Shown one piece after another: positions 25,334 to 33,633 of a stretch of DNA of 64,000 nucleotides. The notes below the pieces were generated by a model. That model saw only the letters and a program-made list of their open reading frames with translations, made no database searches and was not told the origin of the DNA. The first letter of the stretch is position 1. Every line of letters begins with the position of its first letter. Origin of the DNA: Novosphingobium beihaiense (lineage in GTDB: Bacteria; Pseudomonadota; Alphaproteobacteria; Sphingomonadales; Sphingomonadaceae); contig NZ_JALHLG010000001.1 of the NCBI RefSeq assembly GCF_022832375.1, positions 1-64,000 on the forward strand, written 5' to 3'. The position numbers were made by a program, and so were the translations under genes.

Positions 25334-25672
25334 TCATAGAGCTTTGGATTGCAACGCCGCGTCGATAATGCCTTTCAGCCACCGCAATTCGCTGTCACTG
25401 AGGCTGGCAAGACGGCTTGTGATTTCAGTGAGCGGCAATCGCTGCAATTGTCCGGCTGGCAAGTGTGGGGTGAAAAGTTCGGCAGGGTCGACTTCGAGGG
25501 CATCCGCAAGTTGGACGATGACGCCGAAACGCGCACCACTGTTGCCGCTCTCGATTTTGGATACCATGTCCGTGCTGATACCTGCACGTTCGGCCAATGC
25601 TTCTTGGGTGATACCCAAACGCACACGATGCGCCTTTACCAGCCTGCCAAATCTCGTGCGCAAATCCACCAT
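25334..25672 (-). CDS. XRE-family helix-turn-helix regulator
   Basis: A 112-residue protein with an N-terminal Cro/CI helix-turn-helix (residues ~5-60: FGRLVKAHRVRLGITQEALA, then AERAGISTDMVSKIESGNSG) and a C-terminal extension (LTEITSRLASLSDSELRWLK). The ATG at 25672 has GGAGG about 5 nt upstream. It lies ~208 nt ahead of the nucleotide operon on the same strand and ~180 nt from the divergent small membrane gene, a position suited to controlling either. Its DNA target is unknown. Confidence 0.88.
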   Translation of the reverse strand: MVDLRTRFGRLVKAHRVRLGITQEALAERAGISTDMVSKIESGNSGARFGVIVQLADALEVDPAELFTPHLPAGQLQRLPLTEITSRLASLSDSELRWLKGIIDAALQSKAL

Positions 25673-25851
25673 GGTGCCTCCGCGCAGATGGGTAGCGAGG
25701 AGAGGAATTGAGCATGAGGGACGTAAATTAGATTTTTTGACATTCCGGTAAGTAAAAGGCAACTATCCGCAATTAGCTTGCGATCCATGGGCGTTAGATG
25801 GGTAGCTGGCACTAAGAGGCTCGTTCGTTTTGCAACGGGTAGGAGATTGTC

Positions 25852-26118
25852 ATGATTGTTGAGATTGCGCTCGGCATCTTGCTTGCGTTGCTTTTGCTGG
25901 CTGTAGGAATTGCTGCCCTAGTGCTGATTATAAAGGCCCTGCCGGAAATCCTTGCATATGTCGGGTGCTTAGGTTCGCTATTGCTATTGACTCATTTTCT
26001 TGGAGGTTGGGGCCTCGCGTTGTGGTTTGCTCTAATTATCGGCTTCATATGCTTCGCTGACCGAGAAGCAATTTTCAACCAAACATCGGCTGAGAGACTG
26101 GCATTGCGCGATGACTGA
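25852..26118 (+). CDS. Small hydrophobic membrane protein of the element
   Basis: An 88-residue protein with two or three membrane helices: residues ~3-35 (IVEIALGILLALLLLAVGIA) and ~38-70 (GCLGSLLLLTHFLGGWGLAL, ALIIGFICF), then a charged tail. TAGGAG lies about 7 nt before the ATG. Not recognised. It is divergent from the XRE regulator and the only plus-strand gene between 20.7 and 31.5 kb, so it forms its own unit. Confidence 0.7.
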   Translation: MIVEIALGILLALLLLAVGIAALVLIIKALPEILAYVGCLGSLLLLTHFLGGWGLALWFALIIGFICFADREAIFNQTSAERLALRDD

Positions 26119-26144
26119 ATGATCCCAATTTTGGACGTTCCACG

Positions 26145-26594
26145 TCACGACACCTGATTGGCGCAGCCACTTCCCATAGCCTCACCGACAACAACAAAGT
26201 CGCACATTTTGCCATTCGCGTCCGGACGCTGCTCGATCCTCAGTTGCCCCTTGGCAAGCATTTCTTTCAGCAAGGCTTTTGCAATCGGCTTGCCGGTTTG
26301 AACGTCGATGTGCTCGCTAATCGCGGCGGCAACAGCGTTCCCTGCCCAGTCTTTCGCTGCGGGATGCGCCCGCCAGTCGCCAACGGCAATGGCTTTCTGC
26401 ACCCTGATCCGGACACTATCGTCGAAGGCGGGCGAGGACACCAGGGCGGATTCGATGAAGCCTTTTGCAAGCCGCGTCATCAATCGCGGATCAATTTGGT
26501 CCGCAGTCAACATACGTGGCGGCTTTTTGGGTCCGTCCAGGTATTTTTTGAATTTCGCCATTTTCATTCCCATCTCGAAATTCTCGGCCAGCAT
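26145..26594 (-). CDS. Hypothetical protein of the element
   Basis: 149 residues; the first good internal starts are Met8/Met10/Met12 (MGMKMAKFKKYLDG). It is soluble and mixed alpha/beta, with a basic N-terminal part and a central region AKGFIESALVSSPAFDDSVR. It ends in CDFVVVGEAMGSGCANQVS. No family is recognised. It lies 27 nt downstream of the primase-helicase gene on the same strand, so probably belongs to the replication module's transcript. Confidence 0.6.
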   Translation of the reverse strand: MLAENFEMGMKMAKFKKYLDGPKKPPRMLTADQIDPRLMTRLAKGFIESALVSSPAFDDSVRIRVQKAIAVGDWRAHPAAKDWAGNAVAAAISEHIDVQTGKPIAKALLKEMLAKGQLRIEQRPDANGKMCDFVVVGEAMGSGCANQVS

Positions 26595-26621
26595 ACTCGT
26601 CCACGAGGCATGGGGCGTTTT

Positions 26622-28754
26622 CTACCACGCCGGATCATCAGAAGCAGGCACGGGGGCATCACGCGAAACCCTGCAAGGTGGTGCTAGTGGTGGGTAGTGG
26701 TCCATCTGGAGGGGTGCCACTTCGCCCAGTTTCACCACTTCCCCCACATAGGCACCACTACCACCACTTTGGCAGGTTTCTTCGCGAGGAATGCGGCACA
26801 GCCATTTCCCACCAGCATTTTGCTTTTCGAGAAATTCCCCGCTGTGCCTGTCCCACCAGCTTTCCGAAATTCCAATTTCGCCGATAGCGTGGGAGCGGAC
26901 ATCTGCCACGGCATGCCACTCGCCCCCTTGCTCGGCGAAATAAGCGCGGAGCCAACTGCCGAAAGCTGAGAGAAACTTGCTGGCCGGGCCGCGCGCACGG
27001 CCAATCGCAGTTTGTGGCGTAAGTGCGCTATCCAGTTCCTCCCAATCCGGCCGTGTTGCGTAAATCGGTTTGCCACTGCGCGGGTCGGTGCCGACCTCGA
27101 CTTTCACCGTTCTGAATTTCCATGATCCGCCTGGATGCTCGGGCAGATTGACCTTGACCTGCACTAACGCCTTGGCGTGCGGGTCTGCCCCTATGCCCTC
27201 TGCTGCCGGACGTTCGATTACCGCGCAAAGGCTTCGGCATGTTTGCGCAAAGGCTGCGGAGCCCAAGACACGATGCAACATTGCCCGTGTCGTGTCCTTC
27301 GCAAAGTGCGTGACGCAGACAATGGCGATGTTGAAATCCTGCGCCAGCCGCAGCCACGGTTCCAAAATGCTCCGCAATTGCCCGGCATCATTGAGATCGA
27401 CCTTCCGCAATTTCTGCCCCGGCAAGTAACTAGTGACCGGATCAATCACCAACATGGAAAAAGGCTGGCCTTCGTCGCGAGAAAATTCCAGCCAGCGAGC
27501 GACCGCTTGAAGGTCGTCCTGCATCGAGAATGCGGAACGCTGCCCGTCAATCTGGACGCCTTGGATTTCGATAATTCGAGAAAGTTCGGCACCGCAGGCG
27601 GAGAGCCGAGGCACGGTCATTTCCTCAATGCTGTCTTCGCTGCCCAGCCAGAGAACACGTCCCGGTTCGCGCGATGCGTCGAGAGCTTCGCCGGGCCAAG
27701 ACGCACCGGACGTCACGCGCGCCGTGATGTCGGCAAGGACAGTCGATTTGCCCGCGCCGGTCTCACCGGCGAACAACGTGATATAGCCCTTGGGGATCCA
27801 GCCTGGCCACAGCCAGTCGATTGCCCGCATGGGTACATTGTCCAGCGAACGGAATGCCAGTGATCGATGGCCTGTTGCACCAGTGTCGTTGGTCTCAGCA
27901 CGAGTGCTTTGCGCTGGGCCGCTAGCAGGATTTTGCCAACCTTGACGTTGTGCCTCAGCAAAGACAGCCCGGTAGCCCGTCTCTGTTGGCGCGAAACTGT
28001 CCCACTTCTCGGCATCCTGCGGCTGCCATTTCTTGGAACTCTGCGACCAGCTAAGCCACAATTCCCGCCCGGCCTCGCCAAGCTCTTTCAGCGCGTGGCC
28101 CATGGCAATCCAAAGATCCCGGCTATCAGCACGAAGAAAATTCAGTGCCGAGCGCAAATCCGCGATGACCTGTGGCGAAATCGTCTTTTCGATTTGAGGT
28201 TCAGCGGATTTGGAGCGGTTGCGTCCGGCCCTTTTCCTGTGCAGGGGAACAAGAACTTTCTCGATATGATCCGCGAGGCAGACGACTTGCCCGTCGCGAA
28301 TTACGTTTCCCGTGAAAGTGAAAAAGCGCCCAGCGGAATATGCCTCTATGCCGGTTCCATTCGAGCCAAGCGAACGGAATTGGCGACCGTAGCCGATGGC
28401 ATGAATGCCTCTTCCGCTGGGGCTTTTCTCCACATAGCCGGGCAGCGTGTCCGCCAAATCGGAAAGGCGGTTCTCGGTGATATTGTCCAGGTCAATGCCT
28501 TGCCAAAAATGGCCGGTAGCATCCCGCCCCAAGGCAAAGCCCACCCCCCAGCCATGGCCCCGTGCAACGGCAGCCCTCCAAGCCTCGTCATGGGTTGCGA
28601 GCCGGACGGTGTCCTCCGGGGTATCAGTGGCGCCGCGCGGTGTACCGTCCGTGTAAAACGGCACCTTGTCCGGCTTTGACTTTCCGGGCTTCCGGACCTC
28701 TTGCCAGATCAGCCAGCGGCGGGCGGCTTTCATGTGGTCGAACGTATTGCTCAT
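26622..28754 (-). CDS. Primase-helicase (PrimPol-like N-terminus, PriCT-2, RepA-type AAA ATPase)
   Basis: 710 residues. The N-terminal region (1-170) resembles primase-polymerase domains of plasmid/phage proteins: RWLIWQEVRKPGKSKPDKVP, FWQGIDLDN (residues 84-91) and SGRGIHAIGYG. Residues ~195-275 match a primase C-terminal (PriCT-2) module. From 320 comes a RecA/RepA-like ATPase: FAGETGAGKST (Walker A 330-337), LVIDPVTSYLPG (Walker B) and CVTHFAKD. It would start replication of the excised element. The ATG at 28754 overlaps the stop of the small upstream gene as ATGA. The C-terminal tail is proline-rich. Confidence 0.85.
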   Translation of the reverse strand: MSNTFDHMKAARRWLIWQEVRKPGKSKPDKVPFYTDGTPRGATDTPEDTVRLATHDEAWRAAVARGHGWGVGFALGRDATGHFWQGIDLDNITENRLSDLADTLPGYVEKSPSGRGIHAIGYGRQFRSLGSNGTGIEAYSAGRFFTFTGNVIRDGQVVCLADHIEKVLVPLHRKRAGRNRSKSAEPQIEKTISPQVIADLRSALNFLRADSRDLWIAMGHALKELGEAGRELWLSWSQSSKKWQPQDAEKWDSFAPTETGYRAVFAEAQRQGWQNPASGPAQSTRAETNDTGATGHRSLAFRSLDNVPMRAIDWLWPGWIPKGYITLFAGETGAGKSTVLADITARVTSGASWPGEALDASREPGRVLWLGSEDSIEEMTVPRLSACGAELSRIIEIQGVQIDGQRSAFSMQDDLQAVARWLEFSRDEGQPFSMLVIDPVTSYLPGQKLRKVDLNDAGQLRSILEPWLRLAQDFNIAIVCVTHFAKDTTRAMLHRVLGSAAFAQTCRSLCAVIERPAAEGIGADPHAKALVQVKVNLPEHPGGSWKFRTVKVEVGTDPRSGKPIYATRPDWEELDSALTPQTAIGRARGPASKFLSAFGSWLRAYFAEQGGEWHAVADVRSHAIGEIGISESWWDRHSGEFLEKQNAGGKWLCRIPREETCQSGGSGAYVGEVVKLGEVAPLQMDHYPPLAPPCRVSRDAPVPASDDPAW

Positions 28755-28945
28755 AGTTCGACCACCACAACGTCGAGCCCAAGCCCGCTCAGGAAATGAT
28801 TGCGCGCGTTCCGGTAGTCCGGCAGCAGCTTGAGTGCAGTATCGCGGGGCGGTATGCGCGGGCGCCATTCGCTATCAAGCCTCTGCCTGTTCCATCGAAA
28901 TTCGACCGCGTAGCCGAATGGCAGCTGATATAGGTGCTGGACCAT
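28751..28945 (-). CDS. Small hypothetical protein upstream of the primase
   Basis: 64 residues (MVQHLYQLPFGYAVEFRWNR...). No recognised domain. Support for coding comes from the exact ATGA overlap with the primase start and its fit between two genes of the same strand (3-nt gap from the HTH gene). It might act as an accessory replication protein, but that is only positional. Confidence 0.55.
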   Translation of the reverse strand: MVQHLYQLPFGYAVEFRWNRQRLDSEWRPRIPPRDTALKLLPDYRNARNHFLSGLGLDVVVVEL

Positions 28946-28948
28946 ACC

Positions 28949-29137
28949 TCAGTCCTCCCCACCAGTATCGGACTCAATTCCAGCTAGTCGCCTGACGCTG
29001 GCGATCACTACCAGCCGTCGGCCCGCAATGCGGACGGATTGGAGTTGGCCAGTCGCCAGAAGTTCGGCCCCAAGTGTTTTCCCAATTCCGAGCATCTTCC
29101 ACGCTTCGGCCTGTGAACAAAGAATGGGTTCAAACAT
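28949..29137 (-). CDS. Small helix-turn-helix (excisionase-like) protein
   Basis: 62 residues: MFEPILCSQAEAWKMLGIGK, then a short winged-helix-like pattern ending in RIAGRRLVVIASVRRLAG, like DNA-binding 'helix-turn-helix domain' excisionase/MerR-type small proteins. ATG 29137 has GGGAGG 9 nt upstream; a GTG at 29146 is too close to it. It overlaps the AlpA gene by 8 nt. The likely role is recombination directionality or regulation within the element. Confidence 0.68.
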   Translation of the reverse strand: MFEPILCSQAEAWKMLGIGKTLGAELLATGQLQSVRIAGRRLVVIASVRRLAGIESDTGGED

Positions 29138-29330
29138 GGCTTTCACCCTCCCAATTCCTTCGGCCTTCTAGCCATTCATTGAGAACTGATAGGCGCAGCC
29201 CTACACGCCGAGCCGAGATGTGCTCGAACGGTGGAAAGCGCCCCGCGCGCTGTTCGCGATAGATTGTTGGTTCAGAGAGATTAGAAACCCTCACGATTTC
29301 GGGCTTCGGTATCATCGGGTCGATGTTCAT
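29130..29330 (-). CDS. AlpA-family transcriptional regulator
   Basis: 66 residues with the AlpA/phage-regulator pattern: VSNLSEPTIYREQRAGRFPP as the helix-turn-helix, then RRVGLRLSVLNEWLEGRR (compare 'W..s.v..Wl..r' of AlpA). ATG 29330 has AGGAGG 8 nt upstream; the longer frame to 29393 lacks a site. AlpA proteins in P4-like elements promote integrase/excision gene expression, which fits its place near int. Confidence 0.85.
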   Translation of the reverse strand: MNIDPMIPKPEIVRVSNLSEPTIYREQRAGRFPPFEHISARRVGLRLSVLNEWLEGRRNWEGESHV

Positions 29331-29426
29331 TGCCGCCTCCTGTTTGGGAATGACGGCTTCTGACAATAGGCAGCAAACGGCGCATGTCAGCAAGAGTCTA
29401 AGACATTTAACACTGGAGTTAGTTGT

Positions 29427-29870
29427 TCACTTTCCAGCGCTCACTGTTCCCACCAAACCACTTAACCACCGACGGGTATAGGCCACCGCATCCCTGACGG
29501 TAGCTTCAGAAACATGAAAGCGCTTCGCGAGATTGGACCTGATCCTTTTTGCCTCCCCTCGCTTTGCAGCTTTAAGTTCCTTCTCGTAGGCCAGTCCGAT
29601 CTCGATATTGCGTGAATGTAGGCCTTCACTTGGTCTTCCATCCCTTTGATGGACTGCGGAGATGCTGCACGGCGCTCCAGACCGCCCTTCAATTGCATCG
29701 GCGATCGCGCCAGAAACCTCAGGGGGAAGCGAAAAGCCATTCCTTAGATGTTCGGCGAGGGGACAAAGATCTGCATTACGCAATCCTACTTCGACTCTCA
29801 TCAGCGAAAAATCTTCTGCCGAAACCAGCATTTCGTCAGAGGAGAGCGAAAAGTCGCCTTCATCGTTCAT
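29427..29870 (-). CDS. Hypothetical protein with C-terminal helix-turn-helix
   Basis: 147 residues. The C-terminal third (AKRIRSNLAKRFHVSEATVR, then DAVAYTRRWL) looks like a helix-turn-helix. The N-terminus is acidic with repeated Ser/Glu (MNDEGDFSLSSDEMLVSAED). The ATG at 29870 overlaps the integrase stop as ATGA, so it is co-translated with int. The specific function is not known. Confidence 0.65.
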   Translation of the reverse strand: MNDEGDFSLSSDEMLVSAEDFSLMRVEVGLRNADLCPLAEHLRNGFSLPPEVSGAIADAIEGRSGAPCSISAVHQRDGRPSEGLHSRNIEIGLAYEKELKAAKRGEAKRIRSNLAKRFHVSEATVRDAVAYTRRWLSGLVGTVSAGK

Positions 29871-31096
29871 TTGCCACCCCTCGCGTTCCTGATTGGCACG
29901 ACCTTGGCACCGCCAGCCACCCCGCTTGCGCAATACTGTCCCCACGCCTTCATGAGTTTCACCCGCGCACCCGGCTGGTGCGACGTACCCAAGTAGGTGG
30001 TTCGACGATAGGCCGCCTGCACCGCGTCCGGCGTCTTGTGCGCAAGGGCGGCTTCCACCACGGCATCGGCAAAGCCCTCATTTGCGGCCCAATCGGTAAA
30101 AGCCGAACGGAAGCCGTGGACATGGTAGGGCTCGCTGGCGTCACGCAGCACCTTCAACAGCGTCATATCTGACATGGGCTTGCCGCCCGTGCCGGGAAAA
30201 ACAATTTCGGTGCCCGCCAGCTTCAATGCCGCCGCCTTCGCCAGAACCGCCAGAGCAGCGTCAGAGAGCGGAACGATGTGCGCCTTACCCCTTTTCATAT
30301 GATCGGCTGGAATCGTCCACAGACGGCCCTCCAGGTCAAATTCAGCCCATGTCGCCAGCCGCACCTCCTGCGAGCGCACGCCGCACAGGATAAGCAATTC
30401 GAGCGCGAGCCGCCCATATGATGGTTTTCGCTGCAAGGCAGTGATGAACGCAGGCACCGCGACGTAGGGCATAGCCTTCCGGTTTTCCCGCTCCTTCACT
30501 TGCCGGGGCAGGCCCCGACCCGCCTTGAGGCTTCCGCTGCCCGATGGTGCTTCTGTCGAGCGCCAGCCCTTTGCATGGGCATAATCAAGCACAGCGCATA
30601 TTCGGTTGCGCACTTGGCGGGCGGTTTCTGGAATGTCCTGCCAGATCGGCGTCAGCACACCGATAATATCAGCCGCCGTAATCCCGCCTGTCGGACGATC
30701 ACCGAGCTTGGGGAAAGCGTAATTCTCCAGACTGGCGAGCCACTGACGAGGATAGACCTCGCTTTTCCAACCTGATTCGTTTTCGGCGTGGTAGGTCTTC
30801 GCAGCTTCGCGGAACGTCACCTTGGCAGCGGCTTCATCCTTCCTCTCCACCAGAACGTCACGACGTTCAACCTTTACCGCCTTGCGAAGCTCTCTCGCTC
30901 GCTCTCTGGCTTCCGCCAGTGTCAGCAGCCGGGCGGAACCAATCCCGATGTCCTGCCGCTTTCCGTCGCGCTGGAGTCGCAAAGTCCAAGATGCGCCGCC
31001 GCGTTTGTCGACTTTCAGAAACAACCCGTCGCCGTCCTGATAGGTACCGGGAATTGCCAAAGCGGCCTTAACCGCCACTGCCGTCAGCTTTCCCAT
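29867..31096 (-). CDS. int: Tyrosine recombinase, P4-type integrase
   Basis: 409 residues: an N-terminal DUF4102-like arm-binding domain (MGKLTAVAVKAALAIPGTYQ, LFLKVDKRGGASWTLRLQRD), a core-binding domain, and the catalytic domain with Arg in LILCGVRSQEVRLATW, HGFRSAF (His-x-x-Arg) and the nucleophile Tyr in AAYRRTTYL. ATG 31096 fits the family start; an open frame running up to 31177 would read through the CCCCCACA repeats and is rejected. It points away from tRNA-Tyr, whose 3' end is the attachment site. Confidence 0.93.
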   Translation of the reverse strand: MGKLTAVAVKAALAIPGTYQDGDGLFLKVDKRGGASWTLRLQRDGKRQDIGIGSARLLTLAEARERARELRKAVKVERRDVLVERKDEAAAKVTFREAAKTYHAENESGWKSEVYPRQWLASLENYAFPKLGDRPTGGITAADIIGVLTPIWQDIPETARQVRNRICAVLDYAHAKGWRSTEAPSGSGSLKAGRGLPRQVKERENRKAMPYVAVPAFITALQRKPSYGRLALELLILCGVRSQEVRLATWAEFDLEGRLWTIPADHMKRGKAHIVPLSDAALAVLAKAAALKLAGTEIVFPGTGGKPMSDMTLLKVLRDASEPYHVHGFRSAFTDWAANEGFADAVVEAALAHKTPDAVQAAYRRTTYLGTSHQPGARVKLMKAWGQYCASGVAGGAKVVPIRNARGGK

Positions 31097-31102
31097 GTCA
31101 TT

Positions 31103-31180
31103 CCCCCACACTTTCCTCCCCCACATTGGAGGATCAAAATGTGGGGGAAAGCCAATCCTCCCCCACACTTCCCCCACATT
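31103..31180. repeat. Five copies of CCCCCACAYT between int and tRNA-Tyr
   Basis: Copies at 31103-31112, 31118-31127, 31160-31169 and 31171-31180 on the plus strand, and one inverted copy (AATGTGGGGG) at 31138-31147. They lie 110-190 nt from the tRNA crossover point, ahead of int. Their place and arrangement fit integrase arm-type binding sites, or binding sites for the AlpA/excisionase proteins. Confidence 0.7.
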
Positions 31181-31292
31181 CCAGCCCGGTTGCAGGCAAA
31201 ATGCGGCGGGCGCAGGCGGTCCTGCACGGAGAGAATACCCCAGGATTTCCGGGATTTCTACGGGCTTTCACGTGCCATAACGGGAAAGCTGG

Positions 31293-31378
31293 TGGTGGAC
31301 AGGGCTGGATTCGAACCAACGTACGCTTGCGCGGGCAGATTTACAGTCTGCTGCCTTTAACCACTCGGCCACCTGTCC
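31293..31378 (-). tRNA. tRNA-Tyr (GTA), attachment target of the element
   Basis: A class II tRNA of 86 nt with long variable arm. Acceptor GGACAGG (31378-31372) pairs with CCTGTCC (31303-31297); discriminator A at 31296; encoded CCA at 31295-31293. The anticodon loop is CTGTAAA (anticodon GTA) in the stem GCAGA/TCTGC. The 3' end continues into CCACCAGCT shared with the distal site at 19907. Confidence 0.95.
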
Positions 31379-31547
31379 ACACCAGTTGCTGGCTAGCCGG
31401 CCATCCCGAACGGGAGATACCGGCGTTGTTTGGAGCTTCAAAAGAAGCCCCCGTTGCCGAGGAGCCGCGCCTTTGCCGAACCGAGCCTTGCCTGTCAATG
31501 GGGTCGCTGCCAAAGCGGGCACACATTTTTCACAGAAAGGACAATCG

Positions 31548-32384
31548 ATGAACAAGCGCAGCGATGACCGGGAGGGCGGACGGGACAGCAAACGCCCAGG
31601 CCGGGCCCTGCGCGGCCGTGCGGGGCGGATGAAAAACGGGCGCGGCAGCGGCCGTGCCAGTTCGGGCATGGTACGCCTTTGGGGGCGCCATGCCGTGGAA
31701 TCCGCTCTCAAGAATCCCGCCCGCAGCCACCGCAAGCTTTGGGCGACGCGCGAAGGTGTCGATTCGCTTGATGGCGAGCTGCCCAGCGATTTTCCCGTCG
31801 AATGGGCGCAAGGCGCCGATCTGGCTCGCCTTGTCGCGCGCGATGCGCCGCATCAGGGACTGGTTCTCGAATGCGCACCGCTGGATGACCTGTTCCTGGC
31901 CGATGTGCTGGATGGCAATCCGGACCGCCCCGTCATCGTGCTCGATCAGGTCACCGATCCGCATAATGTCGGCGCGATCATGCGCTCGGCCGCGGCCTTC
32001 GATGCCTGCGCGATCGTCACGCAGGACCGCCACGCTCCGCCCGAATCGGGCACGCTGGCGAAATCGGCCTCGGGCGCGCTGGAAATCGTGCCCTGGGTGC
32101 GCGTAGTCAATCTGGCCCGCGCGCTGGAAGAGATCGCCGAGGCCGGATACTGGCGCATCGGCCTCGACGGTGAAGCGGACGCCACGCTGGCACAGGCCCT
32201 GCCCGCCGGTCCGGTTGCCCTTGTTCTGGGCGCCGAGGGCGAAGGCATGCGCCACAACATTATCCAGCATTGCGATGCCATCGCCCGCCTGCCGATCAGC
32301 GCGGCGATGGAAAGCCTCAATGTCAGCAATGCCGCTGCGATCGCGCTCTATGCCGCAGCGACGCGCGAACCGGCGGCGGAATGA
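31548..32384 (+). CDS. rlmB: 23S rRNA 2'-O-methyltransferase RlmB-like (SpoU/TrmH family)
   Basis: 278 residues. A basic Arg/Gly/Lys-rich N-terminal extension (~40 residues) precedes the substrate-binding domain (MVRLWGRHAVESAL) and the SPOUT methyltransferase domain: DQVTDPHNVGAIMRSAAAF (motif 1), LVLGAEGEGMRHNIIQHCD (motif 2) and LPISAAMESLNVSNAAAIAL (motif 3). It would methylate a ribose in 23S rRNA (G2251 type). ATG 31548 has AAAGGA upstream. It is divergent from tRNA-Tyr. Confidence 0.9.
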   Translation: MNKRSDDREGGRDSKRPGRALRGRAGRMKNGRGSGRASSGMVRLWGRHAVESALKNPARSHRKLWATREGVDSLDGELPSDFPVEWAQGADLARLVARDAPHQGLVLECAPLDDLFLADVLDGNPDRPVIVLDQVTDPHNVGAIMRSAAAFDACAIVTQDRHAPPESGTLAKSASGALEIVPWVRVVNLARALEEIAEAGYWRIGLDGEADATLAQALPAGPVALVLGAEGEGMRHNIIQHCDAIARLPISAAMESLNVSNAAAIALYAAATREPAAE

Positions 32385-32413
32385 CGCCGCAAATTTTTCA
32401 AAAGGAGACGTAC

Positions 32414-33250
32414 ATGCAGGGGAACTCACGCCGGGGCGGCGCCCGGCGCCTCACCGCCGGACTGGCCGCCGCAGCGCTGTCGCTGCTGCTGGCCGCGTGC
32501 ATCTTCACCCCGGGCAAGTTCACTTCGCAACTGGACTTGCGCAAGGACCGCACTTTCGCGTTCCACTACACCGGCGAGATACTGATGCTGCCAATGATGG
32601 ACTCCAGCTCAAGCAAGACCTTTTCCGCAGAAGCTTGCCATGACGAGGAGACCCTGAAGGAGCGGGACTGCACGCCAGATGAAATCGCGGGTCAAAAGGC
32701 GGAATGGGAACAGAAGCGCAGCAGCAAGCAGAAGCGCGATGCTCAGATCGCGCAGATGTTCCTGGGCGGCATCGATCCCAGCAACCCCGATTCCGGCCGG
32801 GAGCTGGCCGCCAAGCTGCGCCGCCAGGCGGGCTGGAAGAGGGTCGAATATCTGGGCAACGGCAAGTTCGATGTCGATTTCGCCCTGTCCGGCAAGCTCG
32901 ATCACGACTTCATCTTCCCCACCATGGAAGGTTTTTCGATGAGCAATTCGTTCGTGCGGATCTCGCTGCGGCAGGACGGCACGGTGCGCGTCGATGCGCC
33001 GGGGTTCGGCCCTGTCGGAAGCAGCACCGCCATGACGGGCATGATGTCCGGCATGGCCAAGAACGGCGGCTCCAAAAACGGCCCTGCGGCCGAGGCTGAT
33101 GGAACTTTCACGATCCATACGAACGCCGAGGTTCTCGCCAACAATACCGACGAAGGCCCGGAGCCCGGCACCCGTGGGCAATCACTGGTCTGGCCCGTCA
33201 ATCCACGCACGAAGGCGGCGCCCATGGCCCTTCTAAAAATGGAGAGCTGA
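32414..33250 (+). CDS. Putative lipoprotein of unknown function
   Basis: 278 residues with a lipoprotein signal: basic RRGGARR, hydrophobic LTAGLAAAALSLLL and lipobox LAAC (Cys at residue 29). The mature part is hydrophilic and Met/Ser/Gly-rich near the C-terminus (MTGMMSGMAKNGGSKNGPAA). No domain is recognised. It follows rlmB by 29 nt with its own AAAGGAGA site, so is probably cotranscribed; it ends at a strong terminator. Confidence 0.78.
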   Translation: MQGNSRRGGARRLTAGLAAAALSLLLAACIFTPGKFTSQLDLRKDRTFAFHYTGEILMLPMMDSSSSKTFSAEACHDEETLKERDCTPDEIAGQKAEWEQKRSSKQKRDAQIAQMFLGGIDPSNPDSGRELAAKLRRQAGWKRVEYLGNGKFDVDFALSGKLDHDFIFPTMEGFSMSNSFVRISLRQDGTVRVDAPGFGPVGSSTAMTGMMSGMAKNGGSKNGPAAEADGTFTIHTNAEVLANNTDEGPEPGTRGQSLVWPVNPRTKAAPMALLKMES

Positions 33251-33288
33251 GGCGCGCCGGCCTCATCCAATCATACAGGCATGAAAAA

Positions 33289-33316
33289 CGCCGCGCCAAC
33301 CGAGGTTGGCGCGGCG
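33289..33316. terminator. Bidirectional terminator between lipoprotein gene and hupB
   Basis: A 13-bp stem CGCCGCGCCAACC (33289-33301) / GGTTGGCGCGGCG (33304-33316) with a 2-nt nominal loop, preceded by AAAA and followed by TAATTCTTT. It lies between convergent genes. Confidence 0.85.
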
Positions 33317-33360
33317 TAATTCTTTATGGCTCGTGAGGCGTTACGAGCCGCCGGACAGTC

Positions 33361-33633
33361 TTAGTTGACAGCGTCCTTCAGGCCCTTGCCAGCCTTGAAC
33401 TTCGGCTGAGCCGAAGCCTTGATTTCCATCGGCTCGCCGGTGCGCGGGTTGCGGCCGGTCGAAGCCTTGCGCTTGGCGACCGAGAAGGTGCCGAAGCCAA
33501 CGAGGCGCACTTCGTCGCCCGACTTCAGCGCACCAGTGATAGCATCGAACACGCCTTCAACGGCCTTGGTGGCGTCGCTGCGGGTCAGGCCGCTCGAGTC
33601 GGCAACAGCGCTGATGAGATCGTTCTTGTTCAT
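33361..33633 (-). CDS. hupB: HU family DNA-binding protein
   Basis: A 90-residue HU beta-type nucleoid protein: MNKNDLISAVADSSGLTRSD, VRLVGFGTFSV and the DNA-arm motif GRNPRTGEPMEI with Pro for intercalation. It is alone on its strand, with promoter space of about 300 nt upstream. Confidence 0.97.
   Translation of the reverse strand: MNKNDLISAVADSSGLTRSDATKAVEGVFDAITGALKSGDEVRLVGFGTFSVAKRKASTGRNPRTGEPMEIKASAQPKFKAGKGLKDAVN

Larger units (their letters stand above)
19907..31298. mobile_element. Integrated tRNA-Tyr element, satellite-like, ~11.4 kb, with nucleotide-metabolism cargo
   Basis: The right end is the 3' end of tRNA-Tyr with a P4-type integrase reading away from it; the left end is a decayed copy of that tRNA end beside psd. 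Between them are an AlpA-like regulator, HTH proteins, a primase-helicase, an XRE regulator and hypothetical genes, with no conjugation, capsid or tail genes. The composition is patchy: the left third (20.7-25.2 kb) is clearly A+T-richer than the flanks (the lines at 20941 and 21181 count 30% and 38% G+C). The gene set fits a P4-like phage satellite or small integrative island whose distal segment is cargo. Confidence 0.8.

Noticed and set aside
31097-31177. Upstream extension of the integrase
   Set aside because: It reads through the CCCCCACA repeats and is not integrase-like; ATG 31096 gives the family N-terminus.
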